A program made the position numbers and the translations under genes. Of a stretch of DNA of 64,000 nucleotides, positions 1 to 8,544 are shown piece by piece; the first letter of the stretch is position 1, and every line of letters begins with the position of its first letter. The notes beneath the pieces are model-generated. The model was given only the letters and a program-made list of their open reading frames with translations, did no database searches and was not told the DNA's origin. Source of the stretch: Candidatus Auribacterota bacterium (GTDB lineage Bacteria; Auribacterota; JAFGBW01; JAFGJP01); NCBI GenBank assembly GCA_023144635.1, contig JAGLFH010000005.1:1-64000 (forward strand). Reading direction: 5' to 3'.

Positions 1-71
1 TGAATATGAATTGTTTGAAATGGTTTTTTTCATTGAGACTATTATACTGAAAGAATTATATAAATTAAACT

Positions 72-96
72 ATATTTACACACTGTGTGTAAATAT
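72..96. promoter_or_regulatory. Perfect inverted repeat ATATTTACACAC-T-GTGTGTAAATAT (12-bp arms), possible operator or hairpin
   Basis: Arms at 72-83 and 85-96 are exact reverse complements around a single T. Confidence 0.45.
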
Positions 97-228
97 TCTA
101 ATGAATAGCAATAATATGCAAGAAATGGGGTCAGGTCTCTAGTCGGATAGTTTTAAGCGTGCGGGAGGAAATAAAAGTGGTCAGGCCTCGAAATTAGAAA
201 TAACATAATATTTATTTAATATAATTTT

Positions 229-498
229 TTACTCAAATAGATCAGAATGGCTGCCAGTTCTTGTAAAAAAGATTTCTTTTTCTTCAATTTTATATATTAG
301 AAGCCAGTCCGGTTCTATATGACAATCTCTAAAATCTTTGTAATCACCTGTTAGTTTGTGATCTCTATATTTAGAAGGAAGTTTTTTTCTATCAATCAAA
401 AGATTCATAAGGCTTTGAATTTTAGACAGGTCTTTTTTTCTCTTTTGTTGTCTCTTAATGTCTTTTTTAAACTGTGCAGTATAGTAAGGAGTTAGCAT
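229..498 (-). CDS. yafQ: YafQ/RelE-family mRNA interferase toxin
   Basis: 89 aa; motifs DHKL, CHIEPDWLLIY and TGSHSDLF match the YafQ catalytic His/Asp/Trp pattern; lies directly downstream of a DinJ/RelB-like antitoxin. Confidence 0.9.
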   Translation of the reverse strand: MLTPYYTAQFKKDIKRQQKRKKDLSKIQSLMNLLIDRKKLPSKYRDHKLTGDYKDFRDCHIEPDWLLIYKIEEKEIFFTRTGSHSDLFE

Positions 499-501
499 TG
501 T

Positions 502-762
502 TTAGATTCCTAATTTGTTGAATAACTCCTTGGCATTTTTTGCTTTATGAAGCTTACGTCTTTTGTTTACATCTTTCATTGCCTTAAGAGTGGTTTTATT
601 AGGAATTTTGACGTCAAATGGAAGTCCATGCAGAAGTTTAACTTGACGATAAAAAATATTAATAGCTTCTGTACAAGAGAGTCCTAATTCATGAAAAATA
701 TTTTCCACTTCATTTTTAAGCTTAGGTTCTGTCCTGGCTCTGATCATTGCTGATTTTGACAT
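502..762 (-). CDS. dinJ: DinJ/RelB-family antitoxin (RHH N-terminus)
   Basis: 86 aa; MSKSAMIRARTEPKLKNEVENIFHELGLSCTEAINIFYRQV is typical of RelB/DinJ; 3-nt gap to the toxin. Confidence 0.88.
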   Translation of the reverse strand: MSKSAMIRARTEPKLKNEVENIFHELGLSCTEAINIFYRQVKLLHGLPFDVKIPNKTTLKAMKDVNKRRKLHKAKNAKELFNKLGI

Positions 763-791
763 ATTATCCTCCTTAAAATGTTTATACTATA

Positions 792-813
792 TTGTACCCC
801 AAATGGGGTACAA
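792..813. promoter_or_regulatory. Putative TA operator palindrome TTGTACCCCA-AA-TGGGGTACAA
   Basis: Perfect 10-bp arms, 30 nt upstream of the antitoxin start; position expected for RHH autorepression. Confidence 0.7.
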
Positions 814-850
814 ATGTCAATGCATTATATACTTTTTATTTTTTATCTAG

Positions 851-910
851 ATCCCGCGGTTCCTCCCAGCAGGATGGCGGACAGGCAAGCCGCGGGATGA
901 CAACCTTTTA
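851..910. repeat. REP-like palindrome ATCCCGCGG...CCGCGGGAT followed by GACAACCTTTTA
   Basis: 9-bp arms at 851-859 and 890-898; the 3' flank gggatgacaacctttta (894-910) recurs at 55924-55940. Confidence 0.65.
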
Positions 911-1095
911 CGTTTTACAAATGGCAGAAACACAGGTCTGCCACTACATATATTTTTACATCTACCTTATCTTTCTTCTTTTACACGGTACGGGTCATTC
1001 GACTACGCTCATGATTAAAACATGCCCGTACCCTATCGCAGATCCGCCAATCTTTTAGGAGGACACACGAATTACATTTCAATATTTTACATGGT

Positions 1096-1128
1096 TTCCT
1101 GCTTCCGCAGGAATGACGTACGTTTTAC
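1096..1128. repeat. REP-like palindrome TTCCTGC-TTCC-GCAGGAA followed by TGACGTACGTTTTAC
   Basis: 7-bp arms at 1096-1102 and 1107-1113; the flank (ATGAC...CGTTTTAC) is shared with the 851 element. Confidence 0.6.
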
Positions 1129-1243
1129 ATATTTTATCTGTCCACTTTTATAAGTTCAGTTGATTGTTTTACAAGATTGATGTGCTGTAGATGCGAGGCT
1201 TGCAAGCGAGGATGACGCAGGTTCACTTTACTTCTTCAAGTAA

Positions 1244-1366
1244 CTGACAGTTGGAATATTTCTAGATCGAGGCGGATGTGAGGAAAACGACGCAGGCGTA
1301 TGTTTTTATACGTCGAGGAGTTGACCGAACAATTCAACAAAGATATTGAAATATTACAGCTGTCAG
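1244..1366. repeat. ~120-bp element bounded by imperfect inverted repeats (TGACAGTTGGAATATTTC / GAAATATTACAGCTGTCA), MITE-like or structured RNA
   Basis: Terminal 18-mers match 16/18 as inverted repeats; internal hairpin around GCGTATGTTTTTATACGT. Confidence 0.6.
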
Positions 1367-1893
1367 AGGGGCATGGAGTTGGCAATATCCTGCAAAACCG
1401 GAAACTGAGAGAACACCTTATATTCCATTAGTTTTAAAATAAGGCCGACATGTTTTATTTCTTTTTCAATTGATTCCTGTCCTATGAGAAATTCTTTTAC
1501 CTCATTTCCGAGTTCACCCCAGAGAGCAGATATTGTCTCATCACTTATTTCTTTATCTATGTATGAAATAACTTTTTCAAGTTCACCTCTATCAAACCAT
1601 ATTCCCTGACATATTGGGCATATGTCAAGAATGATACCTGATGTAGAATATTCGGTTTTATAGAGTCTTTTAGTACATTGGGGACATGTTTTTGTAGAAG
1701 GGGAGACTTTATGCTTTTTTGCATCTTTCCAGATGTCTATATCAAGCAATACTGAAAAAGGGGATTCTACTTCTTTGAATTCTTCGAATGTAAAAGAGTC
1801 AAACCACATACCACGGCAAGCATTACAAAAGCCTGTTTCAAAGTTATCCAGCTTACTTTTTAATAGATCGTTAGTGCATGTAGGGCATTTCAT
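1363..1893 (-). CDS. Zf-TFIIB domain protein with two zinc ribbons
   Basis: Two CPxC...C(N/P)xC(R/Q)GxWFD motifs in 176 aa. Confidence 0.8.
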   Translation of the reverse strand: MKCPTCTNDLLKSKLDNFETGFCNACRGMWFDSFTFEEFKEVESPFSVLLDIDIWKDAKKHKVSPSTKTCPQCTKRLYKTEYSTSGIILDICPICQGIWFDRGELEKVISYIDKEISDETISALWGELGNEVKEFLIGQESIEKEIKHVGLILKLMEYKVFSQFPVLQDIANSMPL

Positions 1894-1946
1894 TTTATGC
1901 TCCCGTTGATATAGGTTTAAATTGTTATTAATACATTACGTGAAAA

Positions 1947-2648
1947 TCATTGAAACTTCAAGATTTTATGTGTCTGCGGAATAATGCGTGTTTCTATACC
2001 TTTTTGATGCGCAATATCATAGAGCTTTTCTGCTTCCAAAAAAGATATTTGAGGTTGTTCGTCTAGCATCTCTGGCTGCAAGATAAGAGATCTCTTTTTG
2101 CAATTTTTCAAGATTATATCGCACATTTGGGAGAACTCCTTTTTATCTATATTATTGTTCACAACACATTTTATAAAATAATCCATTTGAAATTCCTCAA
2201 GTTTTTTAAAAAACTCGGTATGCTTATCTGCAAGTGATCTTTGGTTTGTTACGGATGAAAACTTAAAATCAGCACTTACCATGTCTATATATGAATGGAT
2301 TTTTGGGATAGCGTCGCTAATTGTAGAGTTAGTTTCAAGATATATAAAAAATTTGTTTTCTTCAAATAAGTCTTTCAAAAAATTAAAAATAAAATCGCAA
2401 TATAAAAGAGGCTCGCCTCCTGTTAAGCTTATTTCTTTAAAATTATGTATCTTGTATTCGTTTAATACACTTAAAATAAGGTCATCTTTAAAAACTTTTT
2501 TTTTGTTACTTGAATTTATTGTATCGCAGAATCGACAATGTGGAATATTGCAATCACTAAAACGTATAAAAAATTGTTTTGTACCAAGATAAGGTCCTTC
2601 ACCTTGAAAGGAACAAAAATATTCAGAAATACTGGCAGAGCTATTCAT
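1947..2648 (-). CDS. queE: 7-carboxy-7-deazaguanine synthase (radical SAM)
   Basis: SEYFCSFQGEGPYLGTKQFFIRFSDC...CRFCDT, SLTGGEPLLY; adjacent to queC. Confidence 0.87.
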   Translation of the reverse strand: MNSSASISEYFCSFQGEGPYLGTKQFFIRFSDCNIPHCRFCDTINSSNKKKVFKDDLILSVLNEYKIHNFKEISLTGGEPLLYCDFIFNFLKDLFEENKFFIYLETNSTISDAIPKIHSYIDMVSADFKFSSVTNQRSLADKHTEFFKKLEEFQMDYFIKCVVNNNIDKKEFSQMCDIILKNCKKRSLILQPEMLDEQPQISFLEAEKLYDIAHQKGIETRIIPQTHKILKFQ

Positions 2649-3217
2649 ACATGCTTTACCTTTTTTGAAGAATAAAAAATATCATTCCATTCTATTTTAA
2701 ATTTTTCAAGAACTTTATCTCTAAAAAGATCAGGTAAAATATCTATTTCATCAAGAGATATTGTATTAATATCATCAGGAGTGCCAGATGATGTTATATT
2801 TACTGCTGTATGAATAAGACCGTATGTTTTGTCTGTGCTAGTTGTTGCGACTGAAATATTCAGTTTTTTACCATCTAAATAAAGATCATCACCAACTCGT
2901 TTAAGGTTTATTGAAAGAAGCTCAAAGATCACTTCTTTTATAATAGATATAAAAAGGCGCTGCGTAAAAATAATATGCGGAAATAGAAAACCTTTGATCT
3001 TTATAATAAAGTGGACCATATTGTCTGACCGTATAAGACAATTATTTTTTAGATCTTCGAGGTCTACCATGAACTCTTTTTTTACATCACAAGGGCCAAA
3101 GAAACATATAATGGAATTTGGATTTTCTGTTTGAAGGCTTGTCCAATTGGTTGATAGCTGGGAGCCGTCATAAAGGAAGTCTTTTTTTATAATTATGCTT
3201 TCTATGTTATCTTTCAT
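2645..3217 (-). CDS. DUF366 family protein
   Basis: DGSQLSTNW...SIICFFGPCDVKKEFMVDLED...GDDLYLDGKKLNISVAT resembles DUF366; overlaps both queC and queE. Confidence 0.75.
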   Translation of the reverse strand: MKDNIESIIIKKDFLYDGSQLSTNWTSLQTENPNSIICFFGPCDVKKEFMVDLEDLKNNCLIRSDNMVHFIIKIKGFLFPHIIFTQRLFISIIKEVIFELLSINLKRVGDDLYLDGKKLNISVATTSTDKTYGLIHTAVNITSSGTPDDINTISLDEIDILPDLFRDKVLEKFKIEWNDIFYSSKKVKHV

Positions 3218-3939
3218 TTTTTAAAACGGATGTATTTATGATTAAAAAGGTTATTGGCATCAAGTGCTCTTTTAAGCCTAAGACAGCTTTCACATACACC
3301 ACACATTATTTCTTTTCCAAAATAGCAGCTGTAAACAGTATCCAGAGGAAAATCGTTTTTTAATGCGTTCCTGACAATATCTTTTTTAGTCATTTTTATT
3401 GTTGGAGATATGACCTTTATCTTAATTGGTTTTAGTGAAGCCTTAAGAGTTTCATTTATCGAATCAAGAAATTTACAAGAATTATCAGGAAAAGTTAGGG
3501 CCTCTTCTGCATTAAAACCTGTTATCAAGTAGCGGCAATCATTTTCTGCACCGATAGCAGCAGCAGAGCTTATAAATATCATGTTACGGTTATATACCAT
3601 TACATCATTAGCAGTTTTCAAGGTGATGTTTTTTTTATTAAGATCTTTTTTATTTATCTTTGGTGTTTTTTTAATACAACCTGTTATAGCGCTTTTTGAT
3701 ATATTACGTATCCATGTAAGATCTATTATAAATAGTTTAATGCCAAGGCGCTTTGTAAGTTTTTTGCAAGACCTTAATTCTAATGAAAAAGCTTTTTGAC
3801 CGTAGTTAAAGAAAACAGCAGACTTGACTTTATGTTTTTTAAGCGCAAGATAAAGAGCAACCGTTGAATCAAGACCTCCTGAAATAACAGCAAGAGCGGT
3901 TTTATCCATATTAATCTTTTGCTTTGGAGCCGGTTTCAT
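3214..3939 (-). CDS. queC: 7-cyano-7-deazaguanine synthase
   Basis: AVISGGLDSTVALYLAL PP-loop; C-terminal CYFGKEIMCGVCESCLRL zinc motif. Confidence 0.93.
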   Translation of the reverse strand: MKPAPKQKINMDKTALAVISGGLDSTVALYLALKKHKVKSAVFFNYGQKAFSLELRSCKKLTKRLGIKLFIIDLTWIRNISKSAITGCIKKTPKINKKDLNKKNITLKTANDVMVYNRNMIFISSAAAIGAENDCRYLITGFNAEEALTFPDNSCKFLDSINETLKASLKPIKIKVISPTIKMTKKDIVRNALKNDFPLDTVYSCYFGKEIMCGVCESCLRLKRALDANNLFNHKYIRFKK

Positions 3940-4565
3940 TAAAATTTCTTGTTTTTGAGGATTAATTCAACTGAATGGTGTATTTGTCGGTTCATTATAT
4001 CTGTTTCAATGTTTACATAATGGCTTATTTTCCATGAACTCGCTATATTCGTATTTGATAAAGTAAGCGGTATTATATCAACTGTAAAAGTATTGCTTTG
4101 TACGCTTGAAACAGTAAGGCTTATTCCGTCAATAGCAACAGAACCTTTTAGGATTATGTAAGGCATCAATGTTTTTGGACAATTAAATTTATATTGGAAA
4201 GAATTACCTTTTTTAATTTTTTTTATTACTTTTCCTAAGCCATCAACATGTCCCTGAACGATGTGTCCTCCTATTCTGCTCCCAAGCTTTACAGCACGTT
4301 CAAGATTTACTTTTTCTTTTACTTTAAGCCGCTTGCATGTCGTATTTTTTATTGTCTCATTTTGAGCAAAAAAGGAAAGGTAAGATGTGTTTTCTTTTTC
4401 AAGAGAAAGGCATATCCCATTTATAGATATACTTTCACCTTTTTTCCAGTCCAAATCATTTTTAGGTTTTTCGATGCAGATATGGATGCCCTGTCCTTTT
4501 AAAGAAAGGGAAAGTATTTTTACGGTTGAATTGATAAGTCCTGTGAACATTTTATTCCCCGGCAT
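3939..4565 (-). CDS. ribE: Riboflavin synthase alpha chain
   Basis: MFTGLI start, SISINGICLSL and GSVAIDGISLTVSS tandem lumazine-binding repeats, GGHIVQGHVDG. Confidence 0.92.
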   Translation of the reverse strand: MPGNKMFTGLINSTVKILSLSLKGQGIHICIEKPKNDLDWKKGESISINGICLSLEKENTSYLSFFAQNETIKNTTCKRLKVKEKVNLERAVKLGSRIGGHIVQGHVDGLGKVIKKIKKGNSFQYKFNCPKTLMPYIILKGSVAIDGISLTVSSVQSNTFTVDIIPLTLSNTNIASSWKISHYVNIETDIMNRQIHHSVELILKNKKF

Positions 4566-5498
4566 CTATTTGGCAGGTTTATCTTCTACGATCTTACTGA
4601 TAAATGCCCTCTGGCTTAAAAACATATGTTGGAATTTGGCAAATACAGTATAATATTTATCCACGGGAGCGTCTTTTATTTCCATGACATCTGCATTAAG
4701 ACCTATGTTTTCTTCAATAGTATTTCTTCCTATTCTTTTTTCTCTTATTATAACAAGCTTCAATGTTGTCGAGAGTGCAAATTCTTCATCAATTATCATT
4801 GATATTCCTTCAGTATCAACCGTTTTGCATACACATTCTTTATATCGAGAAGGCCTTTCTGATACTTTGTAAAAGACAGTAACACATGGAAGGCTTATGT
4901 TAGTAAAGAGCTTTTTTTCTTTCATCGGCTTATAATCGAAGTTTGGCATGCTTTCTTTCATATAGCGCTCTTTTATCTTTTTTCTTTTTTTCTTTTTTGA
5001 GAGGATTGAAGATAAAAAGAAGATAAAGATTATAACAACTATTACAAGCAGTATCTCTGCTGGATATGTCCTTAGTATATCAAATAAACGGTTTTCTTTA
5101 TCTCCCAGAACTTTATCTATATATGGGAATAATAGGCTGTTTAACTCAAAACGGGCATTGTTTATTTTGTCCATTAGGGGGATGACAGGAACTTCTTCTG
5201 ATTCTTCTTTAGAAGGTTTCTCATCTATTACTAAAGAATCAACATTATCTTCATCTGTTGCGAATTCTGTTTCACCTGTCTTTTCATGAGTTATAAGAAC
5301 TACGCGGTTTATATCAATTTCAATGAGTTCTGATATATTACTGGTCTCATTTTTTATCTCAATTATATATTTTGTCGGTGTTTTATCGATTATTTTACCG
5401 TACATGATCTTTCCATCGGAAAGCTGTATTACATCACTATAAATATGTACTTGAAACACTAAGAAATAAAGGAAAGAAAAGATAAGAATTTTTTTCAT
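4566..5498 (-). CDS. Membrane protein with N-terminal secreted SH3/Sm-like module, TM helix and degenerate PilZ-like C-terminus
   Basis: Signal peptide; IQLSDGKIMYGKIID...IDINRVVLI module; TM ILLVIVVIIFIFFLSSIL; C-terminal beta-rich region with VDTEGISMIID. Confidence 0.55.
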   Translation of the reverse strand: MKKILIFSFLYFLVFQVHIYSDVIQLSDGKIMYGKIIDKTPTKYIIEIKNETSNISELIEIDINRVVLITHEKTGETEFATDEDNVDSLVIDEKPSKEESEEVPVIPLMDKINNARFELNSLLFPYIDKVLGDKENRLFDILRTYPAEILLVIVVIIFIFFLSSILSKKKKRKKIKERYMKESMPNFDYKPMKEKKLFTNISLPCVTVFYKVSERPSRYKECVCKTVDTEGISMIIDEEFALSTTLKLVIIREKRIGRNTIEENIGLNADVMEIKDAPVDKYYTVFAKFQHMFLSQRAFISKIVEDKPAK

Positions 5499-5606
5499 AA
5501 AAATCTATACCATTTTGTGTATTTAAATATATAATAAATTACTAACTGCATATAATACAATTTAAATAGTATAATTCCAAATTAAATTTTTATTAGGTTT
5601 AAGCAA

Positions 5607-6347
5607 ATGAAAAAGCCTGACAGAGAATCAAAGGAGTTGTTGATGGAACAGAAAGAAGAACTTACAATAAGAGAGTTTGCAAAGCTTTATAAGATGAAGG
5701 AAATTAATGTAAAAAAGCTCATAGAAGAACATAAGATTCCAGCTAAGAAGGTCGGCAAACAATGGAAAATAGCAAAAAGTTACTTAAATTCATGGCTTGC
5801 TAAAAACATAAAATCAATGTCAAATGACAAATTAGAGAATATCGAAGTAGATGAAAAGAATAAAAGTATAAAGATAACACCTCTTTTAAACAAAGATAAT
5901 ATAATTTTCAAACCGAACAGTTATTCAAAAACACAGATCATAAGTGAACTGATAGGCCGTCTTGCTGATATAAAGAAACTCTCAACAGATAAGAAAGAAA
6001 AGCTTGTAAGTGCTGTTATTCAAAGAGAGCGCCTTTGTTCTACTGCTATTTCTGATGGTATTGCTATTCCGCATCCAAGAAATTCTATGCCGGATATTGT
6101 AGATGAAGCTTATATTGTACTAGCCATTTCTAAGATAGGTATTGATTTTGAAGCTGATGATGGTGAAAAATCAAAACTATTCTTTTTTCTCTGTGCACCC
6201 AGAAACGACATACATCTGAAGATCATGGCTAGGCTTAGCCGTATTTTAAGGGATCCGATGTTCCGTCATAAGTTGATTCAGGCAGAGGATGCTGAAACAG
6301 TAAAAACTCTTTTTAGCGATCAGGAAAAATGGATAGATAAAAAATAA
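5607..6347 (+). CDS. Excisionase-type HTH fused to PTS EIIA type-2 (PtsN-like) domain
   Basis: N-term LTIREFAKLYKMKEINVKKLIEEHKIPAKKVGKQWKIAKSYLNSWL; C-term STAISDGIAIPHPRNS with the EIIA active-site His. Confidence 0.85.
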   Translation: MKKPDRESKELLMEQKEELTIREFAKLYKMKEINVKKLIEEHKIPAKKVGKQWKIAKSYLNSWLAKNIKSMSNDKLENIEVDEKNKSIKITPLLNKDNIIFKPNSYSKTQIISELIGRLADIKKLSTDKKEKLVSAVIQRERLCSTAISDGIAIPHPRNSMPDIVDEAYIVLAISKIGIDFEADDGEKSKLFFFLCAPRNDIHLKIMARLSRILRDPMFRHKLIQAEDAETVKTLFSDQEKWIDKK

Positions 6348-6639
6348 ATAAAAGTCAATAGACCATAGATGGAAATAAAACCGTTTTAAGCTATAAGTTG
6401 TAAACAAAAACCCTTTTTTTTATTTTTCTTTCTTCGTGTTCTTCGTGGTGAGTCTCTTTTCTCTTTTTCTGTCCTTTGCTTTTCCGTCCATCGTCCTAGC
6501 GAACAAAAGTGAGCGATCGTCTGTCATCCATCTATTTATTTTAGTTTTGCGGTGAAATATGAATATTTGCTACCTTCGGAAGCTCCATGGACGCACAACG
6601 CATTTCGCTCAACGTTTTTGATTTTTCTTTGTATTAATT

Positions 6640-6705
6640 TTCTTCTAACCCTCTGTGTTCGTGCTGAAAGTCCGCCTCTGGAGGATGACCTCTGTGGCTA
6701 ATCTT
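6640..6705. repeat. Dispersed intergenic repeat containing CCTCTGTGGCTAA
   Basis: Same core on opposite strand at 32074-32085 (TTAGCCACAGAG) and at 56043-56063 (CTCTGTGTCCTCTGTGGCAAA). Confidence 0.5.
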
Positions 6706-7531
6706 CTTTCTCAAGAAGTTTAAAGAGCTTATAAAACTTTTCCGGACTGATACTTTCAGCGCGTGCTTTATCCTGTATTTTTAGCTTGTCAAAAGATCTT
6801 ATTATAAGATCTACGGCATATCTTTTTTTCAGCATTTTAATAAGCATTTTTCTTCGCTGCGAGAAACTAAGCTTTAAAAACTGAAAATAATTTTCTTTTT
6901 CTTTTTGAGGAAAAATGTGAGCTCTTTTGATATATAGAAAAGCGGAAGTGACTTTAGGACTAGGGTGAAAGCAAGCAGGGGATAAAGAGAGAATTATTTT
7001 ACTTTTGTATTCAAGTTGAAGAAGTGGTGATAAAAGACCATATGTCTTTGATCCTTCTGATGCAGCGAGTCTCATTGCAACTTCTAGCTGCATCCCAAGA
7101 TATACTTCAGGAAAAAGGTGAGAATGCATGATTATCTTTAATATGATCTGTGAAGATATGTTGTATGGTATGTTAGCTACTATTTTATAGGGAGGGGAAG
7201 GAAGGTTGTTTTTTGTAAAAGGTGTTTTTAGTACATCTCCAAGGTGTATAGTAAAATTTTCATAACCGGAGAGGTGCTCTTTTAAATATGAAAAGAGCCT
7301 TGGATCTTTTTCTATAGCAGTAACGCGAGCTCCTTTCTTAAGAAACTCATATGTTAATGCACCTAGCCCTGGTCCAATCTCAAGAATATTGTCAACAGGT
7401 GAAACATTGCATTTTCTTATTATTTTATTAGTCAGGTTTTCATCTATAAGAAAATTCTGTCCATAAGATTTTGAAGGGCGTAGGTCTATATCATTAAGAG
7501 TATGTATTAAAGACTTTTTAGAATGTTTCAT
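6698..7531 (-). CDS. rsmA: 16S rRNA dimethyladenosine transferase
   Basis: SYGQNFLIDENLTNKI, ILEIGPGLGALTYEFL, IVANIPYNISSQIILKI, FSQRRKML. Confidence 0.95.
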   Translation of the reverse strand: MKHSKKSLIHTLNDIDLRPSKSYGQNFLIDENLTNKIIRKCNVSPVDNILEIGPGLGALTYEFLKKGARVTAIEKDPRLFSYLKEHLSGYENFTIHLGDVLKTPFTKNNLPSPPYKIVANIPYNISSQIILKIIMHSHLFPEVYLGMQLEVAMRLAASEGSKTYGLLSPLLQLEYKSKIILSLSPACFHPSPKVTSAFLYIKRAHIFPQKEKENYFQFLKLSFSQRRKMLIKMLKKRYAVDLIIRSFDKLKIQDKARAESISPEKFYKLFKLLEKED

Positions 7532-8544
7532 AAAGATGATTTTGGTGATATTGATTTTAATGATAATTTTAATGCTTGGTGGAAGCTTTTTGGATCAGCT
7601 GTATTCTTCCATGCAATGTCATAGGCTGTACCGTGATCTGGAGATGTCCTTAAGGTTGGAAGACCAAAAGTCACATTTACTCCGGTTGAAAAAGCAAACA
7701 GTTTAAAAGCTATCAATCCCTGATCATGATACATAGAAACAACACATTTTGACGGATCAAAAAGAGCTTTTAAAAAAACTGTATCAGGCGGAAAAGGCCC
7801 TTTTACATTTATGCCAATTGAAACAGCTTTTTCTATGGCAGGTATAATATGCTTTATTTCCTCATTTCCAAAAGCACCAGCTTCTCCTGCATGAGGATTA
7901 AGGCCTGCGACAAGTATTACAGGTTTTGAAATACCCCATTTTTTTAAAGCTGAGTCAGCATGAATTATCTTTTGAAAAATAAGCTTTCTATTTATTTTTT
8001 TAATAGCTTGTTCTAGAGAGCAGTGTATGGTCGTAAGTATGACATTAAGCTTCTTATCATAAAACATCATGGAAGTATCAGGACTTTTGTATAAATGTGA
8101 AAGATAATCTGTGTGACCGTTATAGCGAAAGCCTCCCATATGTGCGGCTTCCTTATTAATTGGAGCAGTTACAAGTGCATGTGGAATATTTTTCTTTTTT
8201 AATCTTTTTGAAAATAAAACAGCTTCTTCAATCCATTTAACAGAAGCTTTCCCAAAGATCGCATTTGGTCTGCCAGCATCTTTAATTAAAAAATTCTGGG
8301 TAAGCTGGGATCCGGAAACTCTAATATGATTTTTGGCAAAATGATCTTGGATAAGTTTTTCTGATGGGAAATTTATACTTTTACAAGCTTTTTTTAAGGT
8401 TTTATGATCACCGAAAATTATGTATCTTTCAAGTTTTCGTGAATTTCGAAGAGTTTTTAGTATTATTTCTGGGCCTACACCAGCAGGATCACCCATTGTA
8501 ATGAGTATCAAGGGGAATTTAAAAGGAAGGTCATCAATCATCAA
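7528..8544 (-). CDS. pdxA: 4-hydroxythreonine-4-phosphate dehydrogenase
   Basis: ITMGDPAGVGPEIILK, GHTDYLSHLYK, GLNPHAGEAGAFGNEE, YHDQGLIAFK, VNVTFGLPTLRTSPDHGTAYDIA. Confidence 0.95.
   Translation of the reverse strand: MMIDDLPFKFPLILITMGDPAGVGPEIILKTLRNSRKLERYIIFGDHKTLKKACKSINFPSEKLIQDHFAKNHIRVSGSQLTQNFLIKDAGRPNAIFGKASVKWIEEAVLFSKRLKKKNIPHALVTAPINKEAAHMGGFRYNGHTDYLSHLYKSPDTSMMFYDKKLNVILTTIHCSLEQAIKKINRKLIFQKIIHADSALKKWGISKPVILVAGLNPHAGEAGAFGNEEIKHIIPAIEKAVSIGINVKGPFPPDTVFLKALFDPSKCVVSMYHDQGLIAFKLFAFSTGVNVTFGLPTLRTSPDHGTAYDIAWKNTADPKSFHQALKLSLKSISPKSSL

Noticed and set aside
792-1058. 88-aa plus-strand ORF
   Set aside because: Starts inside the TA operator and runs through REP-like palindromes; composition is not protein-like.
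2281-2592. 103-aa plus-strand ORF antisense to queE
   Set aside because: Entirely opposite a clear radical SAM gene; antisense ORFs like this are expected in AT-rich coding DNA.
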